64,000 bases of DNA from Nannobrachium achirus (lineage: Eukaryota > Chordata > Actinopteri > Myctophiformes > Myctophidae), in contig OY997650.1 of assembly GCA_963921795.1 (NCBI GenBank), positions 18,752,862 to 18,816,861 of the forward strand, read 5' to 3'. Below the pieces are notes generated by a model, which saw nothing but the letters and a program-made list of their open reading frames with translations, was not told where the DNA came from and ran no database searches. The translations under genes were made by a program, and so were the position numbers. Each line of letters opens with the position of its first letter. Position 1 is the stretch's first letter. Below are positions 1 through 11,439 of this stretch, one piece after another.

Positions 1-1198
1 CATTGGGGAGAAGTTAACGTCCCCCTACGTCTGTAAGAATTGCAGTCACCAAAAAAAAGGCATGAAGAAATTGAGCCAGCCACACAGTCTGAGAAAGGGA
101 ACAACGTGTTATATGACCCAGGGCAGCCAAAGGAGAGAGGGAGGGAGGGAGAGAAAGAGGAGGAGAAGAGAAGAAGAAGAAGAGAGGAACGTCAAGAAGT
201 TAGAAAGGTACAGAAGGAGTCTCACAATCGCATCAGAGGGAATGGGAGAGACTGATATGTTTTGTGACTGTGACCATTTTCAAATGCTATAAGTGCAGGT
301 GTAGTTTAGTCCTTTACTTAACTTCTACAAGACAGCAAAATCCTGCGTGTTAAATTGACATGAATCAACTTGAAATGATGGCATTGCTCATACATTTTAA
401 TACCACCAGTCAGCTGTCCTTCCAGCCTAACCTGGCAGCTCCTGTAGAATTGCACTTTAAAACATCTGGAGGATCAGAGACCCTGCCCAGCTCTAAGGCA
501 AGCATCAGTTAAGTCCAGGCTCAATTGCTGCAAATATCTCATCTCTGTTTTGCTTGCATACTCTCTCAAACCTCTACAACTAATCCAGAATGCTGCAGCA
601 CGCCTGTTTTTCCAAACTCCCACTTCTCTCCATTTCTGCGTCCCAACACTGGTGATGACCTAGAAGGAGGCCATGGCCATCACCCCCTACCTGCAGGATA
701 TGATCCAGCCCGTCACACCTTCCCTATTTACATACAGTACTAAATAGTACATATTATGAAGATCAGTAAACAAAGGATGTCTGCTTGACACCAGACTGTG
801 CTACAAGTAATGTCCAACACAGTGCAAGATATAGCTAATACAAAAAAGGTAATACAAATAAAATATAACGTTCTAAAGTAAAGTACGGCCCTAATAAGTG
901 TACATACACTGTATCAGTGGTTTGTGGTTTGGTTAAATATTCTTGGTAGTGAATGAGGCAAGAGCTGAATCGCCATTTCTGTGCCACACACCAGTGTCAA
1001 GGTATCAACCTGCATTTGCTGGTTCCATCTGACATTCAAGGTGATTTCATAACGGGTGCACAGACCATATGCTGGTGCAGTTGGTGCACAGACCATATGC
1101 TCCTTGTGAGCATGAGGTCCCGGGTTTTAATCAGACCAGCTGGCCTTGGTTTTTTGCCTCTCTACACTGATTTACCTGAAATAAAGCATACAAAATAG
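1..1198. other. no gene recognised (left edge, inside or near CPEB3)
   Basis: Purine-rich tract at 120-190 (GAGG/GAAG runs) and a short tandem pair around 1050-1106 (GGTGCACAGACCATATGCT twice). No splice-bounded coding frame was recognised. Given the CPEB3 strand and the missing exons, this is probably CPEB3 intron. Confidence 0.5.
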
Positions 1199-1453
1199 TC
1201 CTGTGCGATATGGACAACATCGAATATAACCACATTGTTTATATTCACACATAGGTCATCATTAAAGCTTATATAATATATAACTACTATAAGTGGGAAA
1301 ACCAAATAATAGCAGTGCTATTATAATATAATCCCTTCACTGTAAACCACTTAAAACCAGGAAAATAACACTTATGCAATATCAAGAAGCCAAAATCGCA
1401 GACAATATCAAGTCCCATATCAAAATATAATATAGATATTTTGCCCATCCCTA
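1199..1453. mobile_element. hAT-like MITE relic next to a CA tract
   Basis: The left end has CCTGTGCGATATGGAC and the right end has ATTTTGCCCATCCCTAC, in the style of fish hAT elements whose ends read TAGGGATGGGC. The interior is AT-rich with repeated AATATCA/CATATCA words. The ends are degraded and no target duplication is clear. Confidence 0.35.
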
Positions 1454-1468
1454 CATAATCTACATAAT

Positions 1469-1613
<145 letters not shown>

Positions 1614-1885
1614 ATAGTAATTCCATTACGAGATCAGTTGCTTTTACAGTGCATGACCTGAAAAACATCTACCTAAATAGGCCAATCCTTGAATGGCCTA
1701 TGTCATGACAAGCTTGTATCTCTAAAATGCATCAAACATTTACATGACTATTGATCCATGGACCCTTTCATTGGTTATATACGGTCAGAAAACTGACGAT
1801 TGTACCGTGTAGTTTCGTTTCTAGAGTCATCTGTCCATTAAGTCTGACTGTAAGACTGAACCTCTAGGATGCTGATATTCTAGCA

Positions 1886-2352
1886 CAGGGGCTTTCAACA
1901 GGGAGTCCGGAACCCCTAGGGGGTCCCCAGAGTTACTACAGGGGGTCCTCTAAATCTTTGAGTGATAGAAAAGTTTTTCTCCTTTTTTATATTAACCATG
2001 GATGCTAACCCTAACATCCATATTCTGAGAACTCTAGCCAAAAATAGCAGATCTACAAGCTCACAAGCCTCGTGTGAGCTTGTAGATCGGCCATTTTCAG
2101 CAAAGAGGTTTGGTTTAGAGGGGAAAAAGAGCAGACTAAGTACAGAGTGAAAGGTCAAGTTTATTAAGTACTGACGGTTCAAATGGTTAAATATCTGAAA
2201 ACACAAATTGACATGAATCCAAAATACACTGATGATGTGCTGTCAACCGATGAAACTACAGTACATGGAATCTATGAAAAGGTTGTGGGGGTCCCTGCTT
2301 CATCACTCTTTCAACTAAGGGGTCCTTGGCCTGAAAACGTTGAAGACCCCTG
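1886..2352. mobile_element. non-autonomous hAT element, 467 bp
   Basis: Perfect terminal inverted repeats CAGGGGCTTTCAAC and GTTGAAGACCCCTG. They are flanked by 8-bp direct repeats TTCTAGCA (1878-1885) and CTCTAGCA (2353-2360), seven of eight identical, which is diagnostic of hAT insertion. Subterminal GGGGGTCC words are typical. It has no transposase and contains a complete copy of the palindromic module at 2040-2097. Confidence 0.85.
2040..2097. repeat. palindromic module, copy 1
   Basis: Core GATCTACAAGCTCACAAG pairs with GTGAGCTTGTAGATC at 2050-2088, bounded by AAAATAGC and GCCATTTT. It is followed by a CAAAGAGGTTTGG stretch also found after copy 9 at 39.6 kb. Lies inside the hAT element 1886-2352. 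Confidence 0.9.
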
Positions 2353-2360
2353 CTCTAGCA

Positions 2361-3283
2361 TTTCCTCTGTGTCTCTGAACCTCTGCTTCTTTCTCCAGCA
2401 ACCTTGCGCAGTGCAGAGGCTTTACGCCACGGGAGGAGAGCGCAGGTCTGCAGTGGCTCGTGCCTGAGATTTATAGGGGCTTTGCTGCTGCTGAGCTCCC
2501 AGCACCGTCCAGGGAGGAAGGAATACATAAACTGACAACATCTTCCACCCTAAAACAATGTCGTTCATAGAGAAGTGATAGGCAGACTGTCCTCATGGGG
2601 GTCGTCGCAGCTCAACCCATTACTTCTACCAGAGCGCCGGCTGGCGGCTTCACTCGTGATAAGGAAACAACAGGTTCACTCAAGAGCCACATGCAATCTC
2701 AACAAAAACTAAATGGCTTCATTTGCCAAATTACTGACTGATCAAAATGTGGCCAAAAACATAAAAAGTTCAGTTTTGGATCACTGAAAAGACAGTGATC
2801 TACTGAATGACCTATATCACAGCAAAGCTTTCCCTAACATTATAGCAATAAAACAACAACAACTACAGTCCACAGCAATGAAACTCCTTGCAACATGCAA
2901 CTATTTTCAACCATTAATTGCAAAGGCATGTTGCACGGAGTTACATTGGTGTGGACTTGAAGCAGAGCAACTCATTTCATAATGAATTAAGTATCCTATG
3001 TACATTTTCAGTAAGAGTGTACAAAAAGTAACAGATGGGAGCTCAATATTGGCTGCTAATCGTAGTTGGCATAAATCTAGGGGGTGTGATGGGCCCAGAC
3101 GGGCACGCCATTGTTGTGCTGCCACTGTTGTGCCCTCTAACATGTGAAAAGCAAGTCCAATTTTGCAACATATATTACTACTTATTGTTATACTCCTAAA
3201 ATGTCTCCCCTGTGATTATAACCTAATCAAAAACATCAACAACTGTGAGATGAAAGCCAGTCCTTGATGACTCCATAAACTGT
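2361..3283. other. no gene recognised
   Basis: No coding frame with splice signals and no clear repeat family. The stretch at 2470-2660 is moderately GC-rich. Probably CPEB3 intron. Confidence 0.4.
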
Positions 3284-3602
3284 GTTAGTGCACATAGTGC
3301 GGGGCCTCATTTCGTGCAAATCGGTCTAAAAGCACCAAACTTTGCACAGATGTAGCCCAGGGCTTGTTCTAATGATTTAGCTAGGGCGCCCGAGCCGACG
3401 ACCTTCGGGGTCGCCACAGCAGCCAAATCAAGTTGTGCTCCCATCGACTTTCTATGGAGGAGGAAAATACCCAGAAAAAGATCTGCTTTAAGTAGGATGT
3501 GAGGGGTCTAACTAGGGGTTTGTCATGATTCAGAATCCATTGCAAGCATTTGTTTTGCACAAAAACTGTGAATCACTAAACCAGGCACCGCACTACACTA
3601 AC
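3284..3602. mobile_element. MITE with imperfect terminal inverted repeats
   Basis: The left end GTTAGTGCACATAGTGCGGG is the inverse of the right end CACCGCACTACACTAAC, with a small insertion. A second inner pair (CGTGCAAA / TTTGCACAAA) lies a little inside. About 319 bp, no coding frame, superfamily not assigned. Confidence 0.55.
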
Positions 3603-3810
3603 AGTTGCAGTGCATACCTCTCTGGATTTAATAGTGACAACTAAATCCAGGTTAATCTGCTCAAATTTAAGAACTAACGTGTCTACAGATTTATACCCAA
3701 AAGTGAGGGCACAGACCCTTGAACACAACCCAGTGGCTCTGACTTCTAAGAAATAAATCAGACACTCCCAGTAGAATGTGGCGTGGAAAGACCTTATATG
3801 CTGCGCGCGT

Positions 3811-3815
3811 GCACG

Positions 3816-3850
<35 letters not shown>

Positions 3851-3874
3851 ACACACACACACACACGCACACGC
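3811..3874. repeat. imperfect (CA)n microsatellite
   Basis: Interrupted CA repeat with GCAC and CGAA breaks. The following 3875-3910 stays rich in alternating purine-pyrimidine (TGCGCATGCATGCA). Confidence 0.9.
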
Positions 3875-4344
3875 CTTGTGTGCGCATGCATGCACTCACA
3901 CATGCAAGCCTTTTCAAAAAAAGCCTGGATATAGTTACAGAGCAGAAGATCTGGGAGAAAGTGAAAGAAGAGAGAGCAGAGACAAAGAGCAGAGAAGGAA
4001 AACCTGCAGTGGGTTGTAACTCTGCCACTAAATGTAAATACAAGGATAGCCGCCGACAGCGGCTTACATGAAGAAGTGGGGAAGGGGCTTGAGGTCAGAA
4101 TGTAGGGAGTCACGGACGTCTAAAAACAAATATGGTGCCCTGAGGCATGATCCGAGTATTTCTGGAGCAAAGCCGGAGCTCGAATGAGGAGGACGAAATG
4201 AAGCTTCACTAATCATCTCAAATTGGAGAACGCACTCATTGGATATAATCCTCACACAAGGGCAGAAGGATAAACCACAGCGTGGGCAGGTGTTGTAGTA
4301 GAAAGAAATTAACCCATTTAGGCCTAGAATTATTGAATGCTTTA

Positions 4345-4385
4345 ACCAGTGAAAAATAGCAGATATACAAGCTCACAGCGCGGCA
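4345..4385. repeat. palindromic module, half copy
   Basis: GTGAAAAATAGCAGATATAC followed by AAGCTCACAGCGCG gives the left arm only; the right arm is missing. It lies upstream of a hAT fragment. Confidence 0.75.
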
Positions 4386-4439
4386 CCGAGTGTGTAGAAA
4401 AAGTCGTGAAAATGTCTGCAAATCTTTGAATATATGCAT

Positions 4440-4574
4440 TTTCAAAGCGAACGTTTGTAACTCAAATTTTGCTTCTGGGTGGTCCATGGAACTAAATATT
4501 TTGAGATGCGGGTCCATGGCTAAATAAATATCATTTTGGGGGTCCTTCACATGAAAAGGTTTGAGAACCACTGA
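4440..4574. mobile_element. right-end fragment of a GGGGGTCC-type hAT element
   Basis: It carries GGTCCATGG repeats, then GGGGGTCCTTCACATG and the end TTTGAGAACCACTG, the right terminus shared with 5635-5859. The left terminus was not found. Confidence 0.6.
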
Positions 4575-4579
4575 CATAG

Positions 4580-4660
4580 TAGTCTCTCAAGAACAGACTA
4601 ACTGAGCTCCAGTTAAGTGAAAAGGACCTTTTCTTTGACGATGGCTGGCCAGATTGCTGA
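4580..4660. repeat. interspersed repeat shared with 42890-42975
   Basis: CTCTCAAGAACAGACTAACT then GAGCTCCAGTTA and CTTTGACGATG recur at 42.9 kb with small gaps. No end structure was defined. Confidence 0.6.
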
Positions 4661-4745
4661 CATAGAAACATAGGTTTTTCAAAAAACCTTAGGATTCAAA
4701 AGACAGTTATAAAATCTGGTCAAAATTCAAATTTTCAAGATTTTT

Positions 4746-4806
4746 CAAAAATAGCAGATCTACAAGCTCGCAGCGCTGTGAGCTTGTATATCTGCTATTT
4801 TTCAAT
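4746..4806. repeat. palindromic module, copy 3
   Basis: AAAAATAGCAGATCTACAAG then CTCGCAGC pairs with GCTGTGAGCTTGTATATCTG then CTATTTTT. It is a near-perfect inverted repeat with almost no loop, 61 bp overall. Confidence 0.92.
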
Positions 4807-5634
4807 AGTTAAAGCATAAAATAATGATACACAATAATGTGTACCCGTTCTAAATGGGTCACTGCCATCGCTATGGGGGGCTATGTCTGGTCCTCGTAAA
4901 CCAGACACTTTCACTGCCTCACCTCCTCTCGATCACAGCGTAAGCCTGATGTATAGCTTTCCGCGCAACGTGGTTGTGCGGCGACGTACGAACGAATCTC
5001 TCACTTCCACAGTAATTCAGGCGAGAGCACACACTGACCCATTAGCCTAGAACAGCCTGCAGCCTGCTTGAATCCCTCTGGTGCCCGCCCGCCCCTCAAC
5101 ACAACCCCCCCCCCCCCCCCATCAACATCCGCACAGGACCGACAGAAATAGCTGCCTAACATTTTGAACTGATCGCCGAGGGTGACGCCAGGACTAGGTG
5201 ATACGAGCCAGTGTGTGCGGCCGGCAGCTCCATGACAACCAGCGCTCATCTGCTGGTGACATCACTGAGCCAGAGAGAGAGAGTGGATAGAAGGTTGTGA
5301 GGATAAAGCCTAAAACAGATATGGGAACTAGGCAGTGAAACTGTACTTATGTTATCACATTACAGTACTGTATGTTTGTAAGCATCTAGTAGTAGTCAAG
5401 TATATACTGTAGACTAGTATTAGACTAGTAGTAGTCTAATATAATCCTTTTTCCCCCCAGATATACACAGTTGTCAAGTCAACTATAAAAACCTGCAGGC
5501 AAGCGGCCAACAACAGTGTACATAAGGGCAAATTACGATTGATCAAATTATAAGTGCGTGATTAAACGTGACTAAAACTACAAAACAAGAATAACACCTT
5601 TCTTCTATCTCCTAATCCCATCCTGTGAGGTGAC

Positions 5635-5859
5635 TACTGGTTCTCAAAGTGGGGTCCGGGGACCCCCAGGGGTCCTTGAGGGAGTTCCAGGGGGTACCCA
5701 GCTAAATGAGTTAGGAACCAAATGGACCCTTATGGGTATGTAACACAGAGAGTGTACAAATGGCCATTTGGTTCCATTTGCCCACTTTCAAATGGGGGTC
5801 CGTGGGCTAATAAGTGTCAATTCAGGGGTTCTTGACATGAAAAAGTTTGAGAACCACTG
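5635..5859 (+). mobile_element. short hAT MITE (GGTTCTCAAAG ends), 225 bp
   Basis: The left end GGTTCTCAAAGTGGGGTCC and right end TTTGAGAACCACTG are inverted, with subterminal GGGGTCC. The interior shares ACCCTTATGGGT and TTTGGTTCC words with the opposite-strand copy in MARCHF5 intron 1 (36967-37266). Confidence 0.75.
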
Positions 5860-6232
5860 CAATAGTGAATGGGCTTTGCCCTGGCCCACAACGTGACTCA
5901 TGCCGTAACCAAAAAAAAAAACTAAACTAAACAAAACACTTTCATACTTGTACAGAGACACATAACTGGCAGTTTAATATGGACCAGGATGGAAACTGAC
6001 GACTATCTTCCATTCGGTCAAGCTTGGAAGAAGGTTTTATGAGGAGGGGTTGATGACCTCTTGATGTGATTCCCACATCTGTAAATCACCCAATAACAGC
6101 CCACGTGATGCGATGATAAAATACACACATGATCTTGCAGATGTGTGCCCTCTCTCTCTCTCTCCCAAGAGCTCTCCATGTTAGAGCTAAGAAGTCTGCC
6201 GCAGGGCGCCTGGCCAAGCTCCCTCACTAGCT

Positions 6233-6491
6233 CAGTGGTTCCCAAACCTTCTAGCCTGAGACCTATTTTCACTACTTCCGAAACCGTTTCTTTCTTTCTT
6301 TCTTTTTATGAAATACTTTTGCTAAATGTTTGAATCTTTTTTTTAATTCATGAAATATTTTTCATTTTGTGGGAAACCTTTTTTAAGATCTTTTGAAATA
6401 ATAATAAAAAACAAAATGTAGAAAATAAAAAAAGGCATTTATTTGCGACCCATAACATGGGTCTGTAACCCAAAATGTTTGGGAAAGACTG
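6233..6491. mobile_element. hAT MITE (CAGTGGTTCCCAAAC ends), 259 bp
   Basis: The left end CAGTGGTTCCCAAACC pairs with right end GTTTGGGAAAGACTG. GACCCATAACATGGGTCTG near the right end is the subterminal signature also seen in 23947-24321. The interior is T-rich with a TTTC run at 6288-6305. The target duplication is not convincing. Confidence 0.7.
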
Positions 6492-7079
6492 CGCTACTGT
6501 AGCTAATGTTATGAGTTCTCACTGCACTATCGCACTTTTTATTAGACAGAAATGAGGTGGGTCTTTTAGAAGACCTACAGTATATTAAAATACTATCACA
6601 TGTGTGAGATGTCAAGCGCAAGAAATGCTTTCCACGTGATCTCCACACAAGTCGGTTGCTCCTCACTACATGGCATCCATCCTCTAGTCTCCTCATGCTC
6701 ATTCATTTCCCTAAAAGGATGCTGCATTTTTTCCCTCTCCCAGGCAGCTTTGGATATTAGTGGAGCCAGGCCTATTCAAAATAATCCTCCTGGGCTAAAA
6801 GAAAAAGAAGAAATAAGAGCGGTATAGAAAAATGAGAGTAGGGGAGAAACTGGCAGAGGTTTTTTTGTGTGCAATGTATTACCATCTGCTTATGGAATGT
6901 CAGATATTTCCAGGCGTGTCTTTAATAGCTTCCCTAATATGACACATTGCAGCTCCACAGGCCAGGGGGAGTCAGGCCTGGAAATGTGCTTTCACACTCA
7001 GGTATTCATTCAAACAAACACTGTTCCACAGGTCAAAGTTCAAAAGGTTTTAGTGGGCTGTGGTAGAGTATATACATAC

Positions 7080-7084
<5 letters not shown>

Positions 7085-7130
<46 letters not shown>
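7085..7130. repeat. (GT)n tract, left of an inserted transposon
   Basis: Pure GT run ending exactly where the 7131-7600 element begins; the run resumes at 7601. Confidence 0.97.
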
Positions 7131-7132
<2 letters not shown>

Positions 7133-7600
7133 GGGCATTCACCAAATATTCGAATATTCGAATATCAAAGTCACTATTCGACGTTGTTCACCGGAGTCGA
7201 ATATTCGCTTATTTTTATTGTTTTCTCTTTAACAAATATATAGTTTATAAAGCTTGGCTAGATAGGAAGTCATAAGAATGAGTTGTCAATGCCCCTGGTG
7301 GATGAATTTGTTAATGCTCTATACCAGGGGTTCTCAAACGTTTTTAGGCTGTGACCCCCAAAATAAACATATATGAATTGGGGACCCCCACCCTGACAAG
7401 CACTCGGTTCCGCAGATAAATATTGTGAAAATAGCAGATCTACATGCTCACAACGCCTCGCGTTCGGCTATTTTCACAATGTTCGCCTCTTGCTTACTTA
7501 ATATTTGCCAGTTTAGCCAGTCCTGTCGAATATTCGACTATACGAATACTTTGAGGTCGAATAATTCAAATACTAAAAATCACTATTCGTGAATGCCCTA
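7131..7600. mobile_element. hAT-like element inserted within a GT microsatellite
   Basis: Perfect ends TAGGGCATTCAC and GTGAATGCCCTA. Subterminal repeats of CGAATATTCGA appear on both sides (7150-7210 and 7525-7560). Both outer flanks are GTGTGTGT, so the target duplication is consistent with 8 bp but hidden by the repeat. Its centre holds a truncated piece of another hAT (GGGGTTCTCAAACG, GACCCCC words at 7325-7400) and a palindromic-module copy at 7422-7480. Confidence 0.85.
7422..7480. repeat. palindromic module, copy 4
   Basis: ATTGTGAAAATAGC pairs with GGCTATTTTCACAAT at the outside. The inner arms GATCTACATGCTCACAACGC / GCGTTCG are shortened on the right. Confidence 0.88.
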
Positions 7601-7644
7601 GTGTGTGTGTGTGCGTGTGCATGTGTGTGTGCGTGTACGTGCTT
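7601..7644. repeat. (GT)n tract, right of the inserted transposon
   Basis: Continuation of the microsatellite interrupted at 7131-7600, now impure (GC and AT breaks). Confidence 0.9.
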
Positions 7645-7902
7645 GTGCACTTGCATGCACGCATCTGTTGCAAGTATCTCTGTGACCAGCCTGCAGGGGG
7701 TTACTCAAATAAGCACACCTTTATGCTTTCCCTGCGTGAGTCATGGATTCAGTGTAATATGACCTTTTGCAAAACTCAATAAAAAAGAACACCAGAAGGG
7801 ATATCTATTGCTATAGGCTTTGTTATTTTTTTTACTGCTGGATCAGGTTGAACAGATTATACGATGTGCTCCAAAAATATAGAAAAGAGTGGCTTTCATT
7901 AC

Positions 7903-7992
7903 CTTTGGGAGGGAAGTAGGACTTGCTCTCTGCTTTGTGCGGCCAATCTACCACCAGGTGACCGTAGCGGCGGAAACTGTTAGTAATTTCAT
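7903..7992 (-). CDS. cpeb3: CPEB3, fifth coding exon (residues 409-439, RRM1 middle)
   Basis: Acceptor TTTATAG, then (D)EITNSFRRYGHLVVDWPHKA and ESKSYFPPK(G), ending CCCAAAG before GTAATG. Human CPEB3 has DEITASFRRFGPLVVDWPHKAESKSYFPPKG at this place, so the match is nearly residue for residue. The following part of RRM1 (family sequence YAFLLFQEE...), RRM2 and the C-terminal zinc-binding domain were not seen in the remaining 7.9 kb and should lie to the left of the window. Confidence 0.95.
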
Positions 7993-8300
7993 CTATAAAA
8001 AGCAAGAACAAAATGAAAACATGATTACAGTCGTGTAGGGATTCATCATGGCAGTGATTCAACGGCGAGATGCGTGTGAAGTAAGTGATCTAGAAATACA
8101 GCCGTCAGTCCAAGCCAAGCTGCATGCTGTCAGAACCAAGATAGACATGGCTTCTATTTGTTGCCGTGTTCCCATTGCAGCGGTAGCTGCTGGTGCGTGG
8201 CCAGACGTATCCGATATTGACCAGGGTCACTGCGCTGTGGAAACTCATGAATATTTCAGTTGGCTACGGGCATGTGTCACACATCGATTCAGTATGTTTT

Positions 8301-8379
<79 letters not shown>
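8301..8379. repeat. (GT)n microsatellite
   Basis: About 39 GT units. It lies in the CPEB3 intron between the fourth and fifth coding exons. Confidence 0.97.
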
Positions 8380-8380
<1 letters not shown>

Positions 8381-8589
8381 AACATGCAAGTCTGTGCATT
8401 TAAGTTTGCAAACGAGTAAGCCTTCCATATTATTAGGTATGCTTCACACTTTGTGGAAGTAATAATGGCCACATCTTCTATGACAATGACTGTAACATGT
8501 GTGGTAGATTTCCGATTTGGCACACTGTGTGCCTGCAAGTCCACTTTAAACCATGAAATCACGCATTAAGTAAATTAACCCAAATTGAC

Positions 8590-8850
8590 CTAAGAAACGG
8601 GGGGTACGAGTGGTGCAGGGATAAGGTTCCTGCCCACCACCGTGGTGACTGGGGTTACATTTCTCTACGATTGCTCTGGCTTGGCCGGACGCTCCATCGA
8701 AACACAATTGGCGCGGCTGGGATGCTGGTAGAGGAGGCCGATCCGTCACTGCACTTGCTACTCGTACAGGAGGAATCGCATGTTCCTCTGCACACGTTAC
8801 GCTCTTCTGGAGGAGTCGTGATTGTCTACACTCTCCCCAGGAACAACACT
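8590..8850 (+). mobile_element. possible tRNA-derived SINE
   Basis: GAGTGGTGCAGGGATAAGG looks like a pol III A-box region. GGTGACTGGGGTTACATTTC, 35 bp on, resembles a degraded B-box, the usual head of fish tRNA-derived SINEs. The body that follows is not one I recognise, and no clear tail or flanking duplication was found. Confidence 0.35.
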
Positions 8851-9329
8851 AGGGGTAGGCACTATGCAGTGTCAGGGACTATTATAAAAAGATGTAAAAA
8901 TATATTGAATTCATGATTATTTGTGCGTCAACTTGGTAATTTGTGAAGCAATAACATCAGCACTGATGGGTGATATGGACACCTAATATACATAAAGAAT
9001 AACAATGAGTAACGACGGTGCGCAATCATAGAAAGTGACAGTCGATTCCCTTCAATTGCTTCCATTAGCTTTGCTACAAAATGCTAAACACAATTCTGTG
9101 GACATTTTTCAGTAACTGTGGTGTCGATTAAAAAACAACATTCAACTATTTCACACTGGGCTGGGATGTTCCTTCAATTCATACTCTGCAACATGATGAG
9201 TCGTTTGCCGAACAAAAACAGATTTTCAAGCCAACAGCAAATTGCAAGTGGCAACTTCCAACTGCTCAGTAAAAGACTGAAGCTATATTAGGCAGTTCCT
9301 GAGCATGAACTGTAAATGTCTGAAAGTAT

Positions 9330-9624
9330 CAGTGTTGATTTTGACAACAAATGTTGATGTAGTTTTAGTCAAAGGCATTTGAATAAGATTTAATTTAGTT
9401 TATCACATTTTAGTTGACTAAATATCAGAAGATTTTATCCAACTAAATCTACATTTGATTTAGTCAACTAACATTCGGCAGGCCATTATGCTACCGTAAT
9501 GCCTGAATTATACTTAGCTTAATTTCCCCCCAAAAAAAACATGTCTCTGTTTAGTTTTCGTCAGTGAAAAAGGTAGTCGACGAAAACATTTTCGTCATAG
9601 TTGTTAGTTAGTTAATTAACACTG
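9330..9624. mobile_element. MITE with CAGTGTTGATTT-type ends, beside CPEB3 exon 4
   Basis: The left end CAGTGTTGATTTTGAC and right end TTAATTAACACTG are inverted. Inner words GTTTTAGTC, GTCAACTAACATT and GTCAGTGAAAAAGGTAGTCG are shared with 16896-17138. The element ends only 36 bp from the splice donor of CPEB3 exon 9660-9827. Confidence 0.75.
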
Positions 9625-9659
9625 GCTGGTATAGACGATTTTAATATTTCCATCAGTAC

Positions 9660-9827
9660 CTTCATCTATGTCAGGGGGCAGGCCTCCAACAAACACCTTC
9701 CTGGAGTAACGCTCCATCCTCTCTCCGTTCTGACAGCGGGTCGGCGAGTTCAGGCCCGGGGTCAAGGAAGGGTCACCGTGGCCATCGTCAAGGAAACCAT
9801 CTTCAAAGGGGAACAGAGAAGAGCGAC
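9660..9827 (-). CDS. cpeb3: CPEB3, fourth coding exon (residues 353-408, start of RRM1)
   Basis: The exon follows CTTCCCAG and encodes RSSLFPFEDGFLDDGHGD, then PSLTPGLNSPTRCQNGER and MERYSRKVFVGGLPPDIDE, before a GTACTG donor. VFVGGL (397-402) is the RNP2 strand of the first RNA-recognition motif. The RSSLFPFED segment lies in the family's alternatively spliced regulatory region (the B/C region), with Ser 355/356 following basic residues in the kinase-target style. In other CPEB2-4 transcripts a small exon encoding a TRSYGRRRG-like peptide can precede it. No such microexon was found by eye in the intron at 9828-16408, but a 24-base exon is easy to miss. Confidence 0.94.
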
Positions 9828-9999
9828 CTGGGAAGAGAGAAAACAGAGGGCGAAGGCGACCAAGAGGGTCGGAGGAGATCGTTTGGGGGGTGGGAGAGAT
9901 AGAGAGAAGTAAAAATGTGCAAAGGGGAAAAGAGCAAAAGAGGAGGAGGGTATGAAAAGCACAAGTTAATACTCAAAGCCATTGTCACAGGTAATTTAA

Positions 10000-10072
10000 A
10001 TAACAGATCTACAAGCTCACAATGGGTATCGCGATGCGTTGTGAGCTTTTTGTGAGCTTGTATCGGCTATTC
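10000..10072 (+). repeat. palindromic module, copy 5, with GTATAAAT tail
   Basis: Left arm CAGATCTACAAGCTCACAA; right arm TTGTGAGC with a partial repeat (TTTTTGTGAGCTTGTATCGG) then CTATTC. AAGTATAAATCAGG follows at about 10099, some 27 bp after the hairpin. Confidence 0.85.
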
Positions 10073-10949
10073 TTGGCTTGTGGCACCATCATACAAAGAA
10101 GTATAAATCAGGCTTCACATTACACAATATAGAGGTTGGATATGGAGGTCACCACCAACACCATAATGAACGACTCATTCTTCCAGCAGTGGGAGATAAG
10201 TACAGTATGCCCTACCTCGAGGTTTTAGCATATCAAATCCTACACCACCTTTTACGGTGTTAGTGCAACAGCCTCTGTCATGCGGTTACCACAAGGGATT
10301 CACCATATTCACCCGGTGGACATTTTGCTCTTATGCCATACTTGGATATGTTTTTGATATTGCAGCAATGTATTATGGAAAAAAACATACATTGTTAAGT
10401 GTTTGAAGACTGGAGATCATATAATATTCAAGTATTGACTGATGGAACATTATGTCTTTTATCTTGAAAAAGGGATATCAAGTAATTAAAGATGAATTCC
10501 CCGTAAGGGTATATTTTTCACTTTTTACTATAAATAGAGGAGAAAAGCTCCAAACGAAGCCTATACTGTATAAGAGTACCACAATATCAAATTGCAAGTT
10601 AGAACTGCAACAGGCATACAGTGAAGATATCAGTATGATAATGCAGTATTGCAAACAATGTGGCAACTGCTAAACTATATGATGATGACCTCCTGACCTG
10701 TAGGCCACAGGCAGGAATGGAAGAATGGTCGTCAAATAGCAAGTGGGCAAGACGACAGCGTTCTCAACCTACTGAGAATGACCAAGCCACACCCGTGGAA
10801 GCTTCTGCATGCTATTCTACCATACAGTAGGAGCATAGCCTCCTATTTGGAGGTTGCCACAGGCTACAATGTATCACTGCTTTCCCAGGGTAGTGTTTTG
10901 CTTAATTTATAAGCCGTCGTACAATGGTGTTGCACCAAAAACAGCTCTT

Positions 10950-11035
10950 AACGCATCTTGACCTTCATGCGCTGAGAGCTTGTAGATTGGCTATGTTGCT
11001 GCATAACCTCGTCTTACAACAAAGTATAAATCAGG
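10950..11035 (+). repeat. palindromic module, half copy with GTATAAAT tail
   Basis: Only the right arm GAGAGCTTGTAGATTGGCTA is clear; the left arm is degraded to CGCATCTTGACCTTC. AAAGTATAAATCAGG follows at about the same distance as in copy 5. Confidence 0.75.
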
Positions 11036-11087
11036 ATTTTGATTGCAGTGCTGTGGGCCAGAGGTGTAAATCGGAGGGCCAGTGGTG

Positions 11088-11439
11088 TAATTCACCCTTT
11101 GTCAAGTCCCGCCCATTGTCCTGCCCCTCTCCACACCCATTGGTTGCTTTGACTTGGAGGGACATTCAGTGGGACATTCCATCCACTGCCATGTTAATTC
11201 AGTTGCTTCATATTGTTATTCTGTGTGCTCAATTCTAATTTCAAACTTTGTTTCAGTCAATTGGAGCTGCTCAGTGGCAGCATAGTGAATCAGCATGTTT
11301 TTAAATGTTTTTATTTCTCCACAAATTATGTTTTAGCTAATTCAACATAAAAAAGGCGGAACCAGGGCGGGACAAGGCAGATAGAGCCTGCTGGTTGGTC
11401 AGTCAGGGACCAACCAGGAGGCTAACAAAGGGTGAATTA
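11088..11439 (+). mobile_element. MITE with TAATTCACCCTTTG ends, 352 bp
   Basis: Ends TAATTCACCCTTTG and CAAAGGGTGAATTA are perfect inverts. An opposite-strand copy of the same family lies at 57481-57830, sharing AAGTCCCGCCC, GTTGGTC and GGCAGATAGAGCCTG-type words. The flanks are too AT-rich to fix the target duplication. Confidence 0.85.

Noticed and set aside
8590-8660. Functional tRNA gene
   Set aside because: Only weak A- and B-box likeness and no cloverleaf; better read as a SINE head.
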